Assembly (NCBI GenBank): GCA_964542435.1
Contig: CAZIVE010000029.1
Location: forward strand, 1-27,145
Origin: CAZIVE01 sp964542435
GTDB taxonomy: Bacteria; Bacteroidota; Bacteroidia; Bacteroidales; Tannerellaceae
Direction of reading: 5' to 3'
DNA: 27,145 nt
The position numbers and the translations under genes were made by a program. Within the stretch, counting starts at the first letter, position 1; each line of letters begins with the position of its first letter. Positions 7,857-15,454 of the stretch are shown here, piece after piece. A model generated the notes under the pieces. That model was not told where the DNA came from. It ran no database searches and was given only the letters and a program-made list of their open reading frames with translations.

Positions 7857-8018
7857 TTAATTGAAGTGTCTTAGTGCATATTGAACGAGTCTTATGACGA
7901 TAGCAATTCCCGCAAGCCAGAAAAAAACGACTTTGTTGTAGAAGAAAAAGATGAAAGCTGCTATCGCGAGAATAAGAAATAGCACTGTCATCAGTTCGTC
8001 CAAAGCACTTCCACGCAT
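7857..8018 (-). CDS. Small two-helix membrane protein inside the oxidoreductase operon
   Basis: A short ORF of 53 codons fits exactly between the alpha and beta genes. Its ATG (8016-8018) comes 2 bases after the alpha stop, and its stop (7857-7859) is 6 bases before the beta ATG. The protein begins MRGSALDEL and then has two hydrophobic helices (about residues 10-27 and 30-46) separated by YNK, ending in RHFN. The tight spacing on both sides and the strongly membrane-like composition argue that it is real. No family is recognised. A membrane anchor for the otherwise soluble oxidoreductase is an attractive but untested idea. Confidence 0.72.
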   Translation of the reverse strand: MRGSALDELMTVLFLILAIAAFIFFFYNKVVFFWLAGIAIVIRLVQYALRHFN

Positions 8019-8020
8019 TC

Positions 8021-9100
8021 TCACATCAGTTTCGTTTTAAGAGCATCCAATACTTCGTCAGGAGTGAACACGATTCCGCCAAGACGACCGAAATGTTCAA
8101 CCTTGATTTTACCATTCACTGCAAGGCGGACATCTTCAACCATCTGTCCAGCGTTCAGTTCTACTGAGAGCATTCCCTTTACCTTCTTGGCATAGGAAGC
8201 GACGATATCCGTCGGGAAAGGCCACAATGTAATCGGACGAAGTAAACCGAGTTTGATTCCGTTTTCACGAGCCATCTCTACTGTCTTTTGGCAGATACGA
8301 GCAGCTGATCCAAAGGCGATGAGCAGATATTCAGCATCTTCACATTCGAATTCTTCATAACGTACCTCGTTCTCTTCAATCTTTTTATATTTGGCCTGGA
8401 ACTTGTTGTTACGGTCTTCCATCACAGCCGGATCCAGTTCCAGAGATGTGATGACGTTGCGTTTGCGAGTAGCAGGTTTGCCAGTAGCAGCCCAAGGACA
8501 TTGTGCTGCGATTTCCTCTTCTGTACGACGTTTGTGGAAAGGAGGAAGAACCACCTTCTCCATCATTTGGCCGATAATACCATCAGCAAGGATGACAACC
8601 GGATTCAGATATTTGAATGACAGGTCGAATCCCAATCCTACGAAGTCAACCATTTCCTGAACAGACGACGGAGCGAGCGTGATCATACGATAGTCACCGT
8701 GACCGCCGCCTTTGGTCATCTGGAAATAGTCAGACTGACTCGGCTGAATTGTTCCCAGTCCAGGACCGCCGCGCATCACATTGATGAGCAAGCAGGGCAG
8801 ATCAGCACCGGCAAGATAGGAGAACCCTTCCTGCATAAGGCTGATGCCAGGACTTGAAGAAGATGTTAATACTTTTTTACCAGCAGCAGCTCCACCGTAA
8901 ACCATGTTGATTGCAGCAAGTTCACTTTCAGCCTGCAGCACGACCATGCCGGTCGTTTCCCAAGGCATCTCAGCCTGGAGTGTTTCCAAAACCTCCGATT
9001 GAGGAGTGATAGGATAACCGAAGTATCCATCAGCACCGTAGCGAATAGCGGCACGAGCGATGGCTTCGTTTCCCTTCATCAATTGTATCTCTTCTGCCAT
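8021..9100 (-). CDS. korA: 2-oxoacid:ferredoxin oxidoreductase, alpha subunit (VorB/KorA family)
   Basis: A 359-aa subunit of the 2-oxoacid:ferredoxin oxidoreductase. The pyrimidine-binding domain is marked by GNEAI (residues 10-14) and GYFGYPITPQSE near residue 26. It is followed by the SSSSPGISLMQEG region and a C-terminal transketolase-like domain. Length and opening motif match proteins annotated as 3-methyl-2-oxobutanoate dehydrogenase subunit VorB; KorA is the alternative name. The start is 4 bases after the ferredoxin stop. An internal ATG at residue 8 is possible but would shorten the family N-terminus. The family is certain; the exact 2-oxoacid is not. Confidence 0.93.
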   Translation of the reverse strand: MAEEIQLMKGNEAIARAAIRYGADGYFGYPITPQSEVLETLQAEMPWETTGMVVLQAESELAAINMVYGGAAAGKKVLTSSSSPGISLMQEGFSYLAGADLPCLLINVMRGGPGLGTIQPSQSDYFQMTKGGGHGDYRMITLAPSSVQEMVDFVGLGFDLSFKYLNPVVILADGIIGQMMEKVVLPPFHKRRTEEEIAAQCPWAATGKPATRKRNVITSLELDPAVMEDRNNKFQAKYKKIEENEVRYEEFECEDAEYLLIAFGSAARICQKTVEMARENGIKLGLLRPITLWPFPTDIVASYAKKVKGMLSVELNAGQMVEDVRLAVNGKIKVEHFGRLGGIVFTPDEVLDALKTKLM

Positions 9101-9104
9101 GATG

Positions 9105-9332
9105 TTAAATTTTGACTTTGTAAATCGTTAAACAACCATCCGGGCAAACAAGTCCGCAACTTGCACAACCGACACATGCGTCCGGATTCTTCATGTACAC
9201 AAAATGGTAACCCTTGTTGTTCACTTCGCGCGGATGAAGCTCCAGAACATCCTGTGGGCATGCTACTACGCACAGGTTGCAACCTTTGCACCGTTCCGTG
9301 TTTACGACAACAGCACCTTGAAATTTTGCCAT
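9105..9332 (-). CDS. korD: 2x[4Fe-4S] ferredoxin-type subunit of the 2-oxoacid oxidoreductase
   Basis: A 75-aa protein with two complete [4Fe-4S] motifs: Cys15-Cys18-Cys21-Cys25 and Cys53-Cys56-Cys59-Cys63, each CxxCxxCxxxC followed by Pro. It is the first gene of the operon and lies 4 bases before the alpha subunit, the usual position of the delta (ferredoxin) subunit. It should carry electrons from the TPP centre to soluble ferredoxin. The start ATG at 9332 follows a leader of about 75-80 bases from the inferred promoter. Confidence 0.94.
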   Translation of the reverse strand: MAKFQGAVVVNTERCKGCNLCVVACPQDVLELHPREVNNKGYHFVYMKNPDACVGCASCGLVCPDGCLTIYKVKI

Positions 9333-9415
9333 AACTTTATCAATTTAAATTCCGTATGTTTTCTATAGATTCCTTTCAGAACCATTTTTTCGTTTTCTTG
9401 TATGATAGATCCGCG

Positions 9416-9448
9416 CAAATGTAGTAAATTCTTTTTTGTTACTGCAAT
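9416..9448 (-). promoter_or_regulatory. Promoter of the oxidoreductase operon
   Basis: On the minus strand TACATTTG (9416-9423) is an exact match to TAnnTTTG. ATTG (9445-9448), three of four bases of the -33 element, lies 21 bases upstream, a canonical Bacteroidetes spacing. It sits just downstream of the rlmD stop, so the operon likely has its own start of transcription. Confidence 0.65.
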
Positions 9449-9475
9449 AGGTAGGAATCTTTATTATATTCTCTT

Positions 9476-10891
9476 TTATTCTTTAAGTGTCAACAGGGCT
9501 ACGTTTTCAACATGTTGCGTGTGAGGAAACATATCTACCGGTTGAATTACTTTCACTTCGTAACGTGCAGAAAGCAAATTTAGGTCGCGTGCCTGTGTTG
9601 CGGGGTTACAACTTACATACACCAAACGATTTGGAGCTGCAAAAAGGATGGTTCGAATCACATCTTCGTGCATGCCTGCTCTTGGCGGATCAGTGATGAT
9701 TACATCAGGACGACCGTGTTCGCGGATGAATTCCTCGTTCAGAATATCCTTCATGTCGCCTGCCAGAAACAACGTGTTGTCGATTCCATTGAATTGAGAA
9801 TTGATCTTGGCATCTTCAATGGCTTCCGGAACATATTCAATTCCGATCACCTTTTTCACTTGGCGAGCTACGAAATTGGCGATGGTGCCGGTACCTGTAT
9901 AAAGGTCATAAACCAAGTCGTCGGTTTTGAGGTCTGCGAATTCGCGGACTACTTTGTAGAGATTGTATGCTTGTCTGCTATTTGTCTGATAGAAAGACTT
10001 CGGACCAACTTTGAAACGCAGTCCTTCCATTTCTTCTATGATGTGATCTTTACCATTATATAGATGTATATCCAGATCGTTGATCGTGTCGTTAAGTTTT
10101 TCATTAATGACATACATCAGCGAGGTGATTTCGGGGAAAGTCTTTACCAAGTGGGAGAGAAGCGTTTCGCGATGTTCTTTGTCCTCTTTGCAGAAAGCGA
10201 GGACGACCATCACTTCTCCCGTTGACGAAGTACGAATCATCAGATTCCTTACAAAACCCTCTTTGCTTCGAATGTCAAAGAACGGATATCCTTCGTTCTT
10301 GAGGCAGAAGTCTTTGATGTCGAGGCGGATCTTGTTGGATATATCGTCTTGGAGCCAGCATTTATGGATGTCGAGCACTTTGTCAAACATGGTAGGAATA
10401 TGGAAACCGAGAGCATTCATGTCGTTGGATTGCAACTCTTCGTCCGTTGGCTTCGACGTGAGCCATTTCCTGTTGGAGAATGTGAATTCGAGTTTGTTAC
10501 GATAGAACTGAATATTTTCCGAACCAAGAATCGGTTTAACCTCACCGATGTCAATCTTTCCGATGCGTGTCAGATTATCTACGACCTGTTTCTGTTTGAA
10601 TCGAAGCTGCTCTTCATAGGGAAGATGTTGCCACTTGCAACCGCCGCATGTACCGAAGTGCTCACAGAATGGCTCAATGCGCAAGTCTGAATACTTTTGA
10701 AATCGGACGGCAAAGCCTTCCGCATAACTGTGTTTCTTCTTAGTCAACTGAACGTCAACCACATCTCCTGGCGCAACATAAGGAATGAAAATCACCATAT
10801 CGTTGACTTTCGCTATCGCTTTTCCTTCAGCTGCTTCATCTATTATTGTCACCCCTTCGAGTAGGGGAAACGGCTTCTTTTTCCGTGTCAA
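9476..10891 (-). CDS. rlmD: 23S rRNA (uracil-5-)-methyltransferase, RlmD/RumA type
   Basis: SAM-dependent enzyme that methylates C5 of a uridine in 23S rRNA (U1939 in E. coli numbering). An N-terminal TRAM-like segment is followed by iron-sulfur Cys residues C76, C82 and C85 (CEHFGTCGGC), with C178 (HKCW) as the fourth ligand. The SAM loop DLYTGTGT, the DPPRAG motif and the catalytic C428 in VSCNPAT are all present. No ATG is available at the front. The TTG at 10891 is chosen (471 aa, beginning MTRKKKP) because a GGAAAGGAGAGG stretch ends 4 bases before it. The TTG at 10909 overlaps that stretch. The alternatives RlmC/TrmA are less likely because of the Cys cluster. Confidence 0.92.
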   Translation of the reverse strand: MTRKKKPFPLLEGVTIIDEAAEGKAIAKVNDMVIFIPYVAPGDVVDVQLTKKKHSYAEGFAVRFQKYSDLRIEPFCEHFGTCGGCKWQHLPYEEQLRFKQKQVVDNLTRIGKIDIGEVKPILGSENIQFYRNKLEFTFSNRKWLTSKPTDEELQSNDMNALGFHIPTMFDKVLDIHKCWLQDDISNKIRLDIKDFCLKNEGYPFFDIRSKEGFVRNLMIRTSSTGEVMVVLAFCKEDKEHRETLLSHLVKTFPEITSLMYVINEKLNDTINDLDIHLYNGKDHIIEEMEGLRFKVGPKSFYQTNSRQAYNLYKVVREFADLKTDDLVYDLYTGTGTIANFVARQVKKVIGIEYVPEAIEDAKINSQFNGIDNTLFLAGDMKDILNEEFIREHGRPDVIITDPPRAGMHEDVIRTILFAAPNRLVYVSCNPATQARDLNLLSARYEVKVIQPVDMFPHTQHVENVALLTLKE

Positions 10892-10895
10892 AGTA

Positions 10896-10907
10896 CCTCT
10901 CCTTTCC
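10896..10907 (-). promoter_or_regulatory. Ribosome binding site deciding the rlmD start
   Basis: GGAAAGGAGAGG on the minus strand is an unusually strong Shine-Dalgarno stretch for this genome and lies 4 bases before the TTG at 10891. It supports the inner TTG over the TTG at 10909, which would be upstream of the site. Confidence 0.7.
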
Positions 10908-10920
10908 AAATTTCGCCACG

Positions 10921-10928
10921 CAAATGTA
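10921..10928 (-). promoter_or_regulatory. -7 element of the rlmD promoter
   Basis: TACATTTG on the minus strand exactly matches TAnnTTTG. A weak TTCG (10947-10950) lies 18 bases upstream. The implied transcription start is about 20 bases before the TTG start at 10891, consistent with that choice. Confidence 0.55.
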
Positions 10929-11016
10929 AGGATTTTATAATCACGACGAATAAATTAAGTTTAAAAACATGACAAAAATTTAATCGCAAATAGCAACAAA
11001 TGATAATTTATTGTTG

Positions 11017-11024
11017 TAATTTTG
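11017..11024 (+). promoter_or_regulatory. -7 element of the PPDK promoter
   Basis: TAATTTTG is an exact TAnnTTTG match 57 bases before the PPDK ATG. No good -33 element is visible. It is followed at once by CAACGTTG (11025-11032), a perfect 8-base palindrome that could be an operator. Confidence 0.5.
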
Positions 11025-11081
11025 CAACGTTGAGTTGGCAAAATGAACAAAAAACTAAATATAAACTAAGAACTACTGTAA

Positions 11082-13817
11082 ATGGAAACGACAAACAAGA
11101 AAAGAGTTTACACATTTGGAAACGGTAAAGCCGAGGGAAAAGCAGATATGAGGGAGCTTCTCGGCGGCAAAGGTGCAAACCTTGCAGAGATGAATTTGCT
11201 CGGGATTCCTGTTCCTCCTGGATTTACTATTACGACTGAAGTCTGCAACGAATATTTCAGTTTAGGAAGAGATGCTGTTGTCAATCTCTTGAAAGATGAC
11301 GTAATGAAGGCCATTCAAAACATCGAGACGTTAATGAAATCGAAGTTCGGAGACAAAGAGAATCCATTGTTGGTTTCTGTTCGCTCGGGAGCTCGTGCTT
11401 CCATGCCGGGTATGATGGACACCATCTTGAATCTCGGATTGAACGACGAAGTAGTCGAAGGTCTTGTCCGCAAGACTCAGAATGAACGCTTTGCTTGGGA
11501 TTCGTATCGTCGCTTTGTACAGATGTACAGTGATGTCGTCCTGGGAATGAAGCCCGAAAAGAAAGGTGACGCTGATCCATTCGAAGTCATCATCGACAAA
11601 GTTAAGAAAGAACGTGGTGTGAAACTCGATTGCGAGTTGGATGCCAACGACATGAAGAGACTTGTAACGCTTTTCAAGTCAGCCGTCAAGGAACGTACAG
11701 GCCATGAATTCCCGAATAACAGTTACGATCAGCTTTGGGGCGCCATCTGTGCCGTATTTGACAGTTGGATGAATGAACGTGCCATTCTGTATAGAAAGAT
11801 GTATTCCATTCCTGCTGAATGGGGAACGGCTGTCAGCGTACAGGCGATGGTATTTGGAAATATGGGCAATACTTCTGCCACAGGTGTTTGTTTCTCAAGA
11901 GACGCAGCCACAGGTGAAAACCTGTTCAACGGTGAATATCTGATCAATGCACAAGGTGAAGATGTCGTTGCCGGAATCCGTACGCCACAGCAGATTACGA
12001 AAGAGGGTTCGTTGCGTGCCGCTAAACGTTCGGGCATTTCCGAAGAAGAGCGTCTGAAAAGACTTCCTTCCATGGAAGAATCTATGCCTGAAACTTTTAA
12101 ACAGCTGGATGAAATACAGAAAAAGCTGGAAGCTCACTATCGTGATATGCAGGATATGGAATTCACGGTTCAGGAAGGCAAGCTTTGGCTTTTGCAGACT
12201 CGTATTGGAAAACGTACGGGAAGCGCCATGGTTCATATTATCATGGATATGCTGCATCAAGGAATTATCGATGAAAAGACAGCGATTCTTCGTGTTGAAC
12301 CTAATAAGCTGAATGAACTACTTCATCCGGTTTTCAATGAAAAGTCTGAGAATAAGGCTGAATTGTTAGTCAAAGGACTTCCGGCTTCTCCGGGTGCAGC
12401 TGTTGGACAGATCGTATTCTTTGCTGAAGATGCTGCTCGCTGGCGTGCCGATGGACATCATGTCGTATTGGTTCGTACCGAAACTTCTCCTGAAGATTTG
12501 GCTGGAATGGTAGTAGCAGAAGGTATTCTGACCACGCGCGGCGGCATGACATCTCATGCAGCGGTTGTTGCAAGAGGAATGGGTAAATGCTGTATCACGG
12601 GTGCAGACGGAATGGTTGTCGATGCAAAGAACAAAGTCGTTCATGCAGGTGATAAGACGTTGCACGAAGGTGATTTTATATCTATCAATGGAACAACAGG
12701 CAAGGTTTATATCGGTAAAGTCGATACGCAGGCAACAGAGCTTTCGGGTGACTTCGCTGATCTGATGAATCTGGCTGACAAATATTCACGTATGAAGGTG
12801 TTGACCAATGCCGACACGCCTCATGACGCAGAGATTGCAAGAAAGTTCGGCGCTCGCGGAATCGGCCTTTGCCGCACAGAGCACATGTTCTTCCAAGGTG
12901 AGAAGATCAAAGCAATGCGTGAGATGATTCTTTCAAACACATCTGAAGACCGTCGTAAAGCTTTGGCTAAGATTCTTCCGTATCAGAAGGAGGATTTCAA
13001 GGGCATCTTCAAAGTTATGGACGGCTATTCCGTAACCGTTCGTTTGCTTGATCCGCCGTTGCATGAGTTTGTTCCTCATGATGAGAAAGGTCAGGAAGAG
13101 ATGGCTGAAACCATGCATTTGCCGGTTGAAGAGATCAGAGAACGTGTTGAATCACTTTCAGAACACAATCCAATGCTCGGTCATCGTGGATGTCGTTTGG
13201 GAAATACCTATCCTGAAATCACCGAAATGCAGACGAAAGCTATTTTGAGCGCTGCCATTGAGTTGAAAAAAGAGGGCGTGAAAGTCTTCCCTGAGATCAT
13301 GGTTCCGCTTACGGGTATCGTCTATGAATTCCGTGCTCAAGAGAAAATTATTCGTGACACTGCAGCTCAATTATTCGATGAAATGGGCGAAAAAATAGAA
13401 TTCAAGGTAGGAACAATGATTGAAGTTCCGCGTGCTGCATTGACCGCAGACCGCATTGCATCCTCCGCTGAATTCTTCTCATTTGGTACAAACGATTTGA
13501 CGCAGATGACCTTCGGTTATTCTCGTGATGATATTGCCTCCTTCCTTCCGGTCTATCTGGATAAGATGATCTTGAGAGAGGATCCGTTCCAGATTCTTGA
13601 CCAGAACGGTGTAGGCCAGCTCATCAAGATGGCAACCGAAAAGGGACGTTCTGTTCGTCCGGATCTGAAATGCGGCATTTGTGGCGAACACGGCGGTGAA
13701 CCATCATCCGTTAAGTTCTGCCATCGTGTGGGACTCGACTATGTCTCCTGTTCTCCATTCCGTGTTCCGATTGCACGAATCTCAGCAGCACAGGCAGCCG
13801 TTGAGGACTTAAAGTAA
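11082..13817 (+). CDS. ppdK: Pyruvate, phosphate dikinase (PPDK)
   Basis: Cytosolic enzyme interconverting pyruvate, ATP and Pi with PEP, AMP and PPi. The N-terminal ATP-grasp domain contains GGKGANLAEM and SVRSGARASMPGM. The swivelling phosphohistidine domain has GGMTSHAAV with catalytic His492. The C-terminal PEP/pyruvate barrel has GLCRTEHMF, GTNDLTQM and GICGEHGG with catalytic Cys867. The length of 911 aa is about 37 longer than the Clostridium symbiosum enzyme, and the offset already exists before His492, so the extra length is in the N-terminal half. Transcription appears monocistronic. It pairs functionally with the PPi-phosphofructokinase in this window, since PPDK can consume or supply PPi. 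Confidence 0.97.
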   Translation: METTNKKRVYTFGNGKAEGKADMRELLGGKGANLAEMNLLGIPVPPGFTITTEVCNEYFSLGRDAVVNLLKDDVMKAIQNIETLMKSKFGDKENPLLVSVRSGARASMPGMMDTILNLGLNDEVVEGLVRKTQNERFAWDSYRRFVQMYSDVVLGMKPEKKGDADPFEVIIDKVKKERGVKLDCELDANDMKRLVTLFKSAVKERTGHEFPNNSYDQLWGAICAVFDSWMNERAILYRKMYSIPAEWGTAVSVQAMVFGNMGNTSATGVCFSRDAATGENLFNGEYLINAQGEDVVAGIRTPQQITKEGSLRAAKRSGISEEERLKRLPSMEESMPETFKQLDEIQKKLEAHYRDMQDMEFTVQEGKLWLLQTRIGKRTGSAMVHIIMDMLHQGIIDEKTAILRVEPNKLNELLHPVFNEKSENKAELLVKGLPASPGAAVGQIVFFAEDAARWRADGHHVVLVRTETSPEDLAGMVVAEGILTTRGGMTSHAAVVARGMGKCCITGADGMVVDAKNKVVHAGDKTLHEGDFISINGTTGKVYIGKVDTQATELSGDFADLMNLADKYSRMKVLTNADTPHDAEIARKFGARGIGLCRTEHMFFQGEKIKAMREMILSNTSEDRRKALAKILPYQKEDFKGIFKVMDGYSVTVRLLDPPLHEFVPHDEKGQEEMAETMHLPVEEIRERVESLSEHNPMLGHRGCRLGNTYPEITEMQTKAILSAAIELKKEGVKVFPEIMVPLTGIVYEFRAQEKIIRDTAAQLFDEMGEKIEFKVGTMIEVPRAALTADRIASSAEFFSFGTNDLTQMTFGYSRDDIASFLPVYLDKMILREDPFQILDQNGVGQLIKMATEKGRSVRPDLKCGICGEHGGEPSSVKFCHRVGLDYVSCSPFRVPIARISAAQAAVEDLK

Positions 13818-13932
13818 TTTTGAAGAAAGAAGGTGGAATGTTTCTGTATGAAAAGAGTTTAAATAAATCTCTTTCATTATGAATTTCTATTCTTTCTTTA
13901 GATGATATTTGAATTGACTTTGTGAGAATTAT

Positions 13933-14024
13933 TTTTAACCATGGTTGAAACATTTTTCAACCATGGTTAAAATTTATTCTGACTATTGATTCAAAAAGTT
14001 TTAACCACGGTTAAATATTTTCTT
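13933..14024. repeat. 22-bp phased array of AACCATGGTT-type palindromes (candidate LytTR operator)
   Basis: AACCATGGTT occurs at 13937-13946 and again at 13959-13968, and AACCACGGTT at 14003-14012. The starts are 22 and 44 bases apart, exact multiples of 22. The missing 22-bp slot (13981-13990) holds a decayed copy matching 6 of 10 bases. Flanks are A/T tracts. The first two units also form an 18-bp inverted repeat (13933-13950 with 13955-13972, 4-base loop). LytTR proteins bind direct repeats of about 9 bases with 12-13 base spacers, the same spacing, and a LytTR gene starts 200 bases downstream. Confidence 0.7.
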
Positions 14025-14180
14025 CTCTTTAGAGCATTCTAATTTCATCCGTAGGAAAGTTTGAAAATAGATTTGAAGAAGAAGAAAAGGAACAAGGAGA
14101 GTGAAGATTTGATAGGGTTGGGATTTCGGTGAATTTGAAATTCTTTTTGGTGCCAAGACTATTAATTCGGTAGAAATTAG

Positions 14181-14188
14181 TATTTTTG
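14181..14188 (+). promoter_or_regulatory. Candidate -7 element for the LytTR gene
   Basis: TATTTTTG matches TAnnTTTG and lies 31 bases before the ATG at 14220. No -33 element at the expected distance is evident, which could fit a promoter that needs an activator. Confidence 0.4.
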
Positions 14189-14219
14189 TTTCTCAATTAA
14201 GGAAAATAGATATCCAGAC

Positions 14220-14675
14220 ATGGAGAAATATCTGATCATAAAGACAAGAGATGAATTGCTGAGAATCAAGATCAGTCAGATTCTCTATTTTGAGGCTGAC
14301 CGCAATTATTCAAAGTTGGTGCTTTCCAATGGCATCCAATTTACCTTTGCCATCAATATAGGAAAGGTAGAAGAGCTTCTCGAGAGCCAGTATGCCGATG
14401 TTACCTCTTCTTTGGTGCGCGTAGGCAAGAGCCATGTTATCAATAAAAACCATATTCTGCAAATCAGTCTTCCGAAACAGAAGCTGGTACTAATCGGCGA
14501 CGAAGGAAAGCCTCGTGAATTAGGTCTTTCCAAGGAACCGCTGCGCGTGCTTAAGGATATGCTTGAACATGATGCTGCAAACATAGACCGAGGTACTATC
14601 ACAGACGATAAAACCACGGATGTCATCAAGTCTGAGGTAGATACGACAATCGAAAAAGAGGAGAGTGAGGCATGA
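14220..14675 (+). CDS. Stand-alone LytTR-domain DNA-binding protein with Thr/Asp/Glu-rich tail
   Basis: A 151-aa cytosolic protein whose first ~110 residues read as a LytTR DNA-binding domain (ILYFEADRNYSKL near residues 21-33, then RVGKSHVINKNHI near 67-79). No receiver domain precedes it, unlike most LytTR regulators. Residues from about 120 to the end form a polar tail rich in Thr, Asp and Glu, with a TITD at 126-129 that fits the FHA-recognised TxxD pattern. The stop overlaps the next gene's start (ATGA), coupling it to an FHA protein. Control by Thr phosphorylation of the tail, rather than by Asp phosphorylation of a receiver, is inferred. The phased array upstream is the obvious candidate binding site. 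Confidence 0.88.
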   Translation: MEKYLIIKTRDELLRIKISQILYFEADRNYSKLVLSNGIQFTFAINIGKVEELLESQYADVTSSLVRVGKSHVINKNHILQISLPKQKLVLIGDEGKPRELGLSKEPLRVLKDMLEHDAANIDRGTITDDKTTDVIKSEVDTTIEKEESEA

Positions 14676-15349
14676 TATCCATTGGATCTGCTGAGGATAA
14701 CGATATCGTTGTGGATGATGCACAAGTCAGCCGTCACCATGCGGAACTTTTTCAAGACGAAGAAGGTCGCTGGACATTGACAGACTTGGATTCTACTAAC
14801 GGGACATTCGTGAACGATCAACAGATTGCCCGCAAGCATGTTTCTAAAACCGATGTGATCCGATTGGGAAATCAATATGAAACGACTTTGGTCAAGATCC
14901 AAAACGATAACAATGATTACAGCGAGCAGTTCAATGCCTTGAAGAAAGTGTATGATGATTATATTAAAGAAAAGGTTCGAATTCAATCTTCCAATCAATT
15001 TAAAACTAGATTGTTTCAATCTATGCCTTTCGCTATGACTGGAATTGTCGGCATCATCATCGGCGTATTGGGAAAGAGCAATCCCGTGCTGCTTGTAATC
15101 GGTCTATGTATTACGGTCTGCGCACCTACAATCGGCATCTATTTGGGAGCAAAGCAATCATCCAAGATCCCGCAACTTCTTCAAGAGCTCTCCAATCGCT
15201 TTAAAATAGACTATGTTTGTCCGAAATGCGGGACTTTCCTTGGCGAAATACCATGGGAATCCCTTCGAAACCGTAAACAGTGTCCTGTGGGCACCTGTAA
15301 GGCCAAATGGGTAAATGTGAAAAATGAGGTTTCGTCCTCGAAAGTATAG
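14672..15349 (+). CDS. Membrane-anchored FHA-domain protein with C-terminal zinc ribbon
   Basis: A 225-aa protein with three parts. An N-terminal FHA domain shows all hallmark motifs: IGS (residues 4-6), SRHHA (20-24) and DSTNGTFVN (40-48). FHA domains bind phosphothreonine. Two hydrophobic segments follow (about 120-135 and 138-160). The C-terminus has a zinc-ribbon-like set, Cys183 and Cys186 (CPKCG) with Cys204 and Cys209. The N- and C-terminal domains should both face the cytoplasm if the two helices form a hairpin. It overlaps the LytTR gene by 4 bases (ATGA), so the two are probably made together. A likely role is to hold a phosphorylated partner at the membrane. Confidence 0.88.
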   Translation: MISIGSAEDNDIVVDDAQVSRHHAELFQDEEGRWTLTDLDSTNGTFVNDQQIARKHVSKTDVIRLGNQYETTLVKIQNDNNDYSEQFNALKKVYDDYIKEKVRIQSSNQFKTRLFQSMPFAMTGIVGIIIGVLGKSNPVLLVIGLCITVCAPTIGIYLGAKQSSKIPQLLQELSNRFKIDYVCPKCGTFLGEIPWESLRNRKQCPVGTCKAKWVNVKNEVSSSKV

Positions 15350-15395
15350 CTTTCGTACAATAATCCCAAGGTTTTGATTATTAGCCACAAAAATA

Positions 15396-15428
15396 TTTGT
15401 TCACTTCCAAGATAATTTTCTACTTTTG
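15396..15428 (+). promoter_or_regulatory. Promoter in front of the acidic protein/FHA/PP2C genes
   Basis: TTTG (15396-15399), a 21-base spacer and TACTTTTG (15421-15428) form the best full match to the Bacteroidetes promoter (TTTG-N19-21-TAnnTTTG) in the window. Transcription would start around 15435, about 20 bases before the ATG at 15455. It divides the signalling locus into at least two transcription units. Confidence 0.75.
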
Positions 15429-15454
15429 CTTCGTAGTAATATAGATACGAATAT

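Larger units (their letters stand above)
13818..14219. other. Noncoding region between ppdK and the LytTR gene
   Basis: About 400 AT-rich bases with no gene seen. It holds a weak AT-rich hairpin (13851-13874) that may end the ppdK message, the phased palindrome array listed separately, an inverted repeat GAATTT-G-AAATTC (14131-14143), and a candidate -7 element at 14181-14188. Confidence 0.6.

Noticed and set aside
13933..13972. 18-bp inverted repeat as the simple terminator of ppdK
   Set aside because: Not fully excluded, but it is AT-rich, 116 bases past the stop, lacks a good T run, and a third copy in exact 22-bp phase is not explained by a terminator.
13933..14024. CRISPR-like array
   Set aside because: The period is only 22 bp, the units are palindromes with A/T flanks and no unique spacers, and no cas genes are nearby. 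A protein-binding array fits better.
14306..15019. 237-codon minus-strand frame opposite the LytTR and FHA genes
   Set aside because: Antisense to two recognisable domain proteins and spans their ATGA junction; no start signal or family features.
15339..15355. Hairpin CGAAAG-TATAG-CTTTCG across the FHA stop codon as a terminator
   Set aside because: Only a 6-bp stem with no T run after it. It may pause transcription, but there is too little to call a terminator. AATAATC/GATTATT just downstream is similarly weak.
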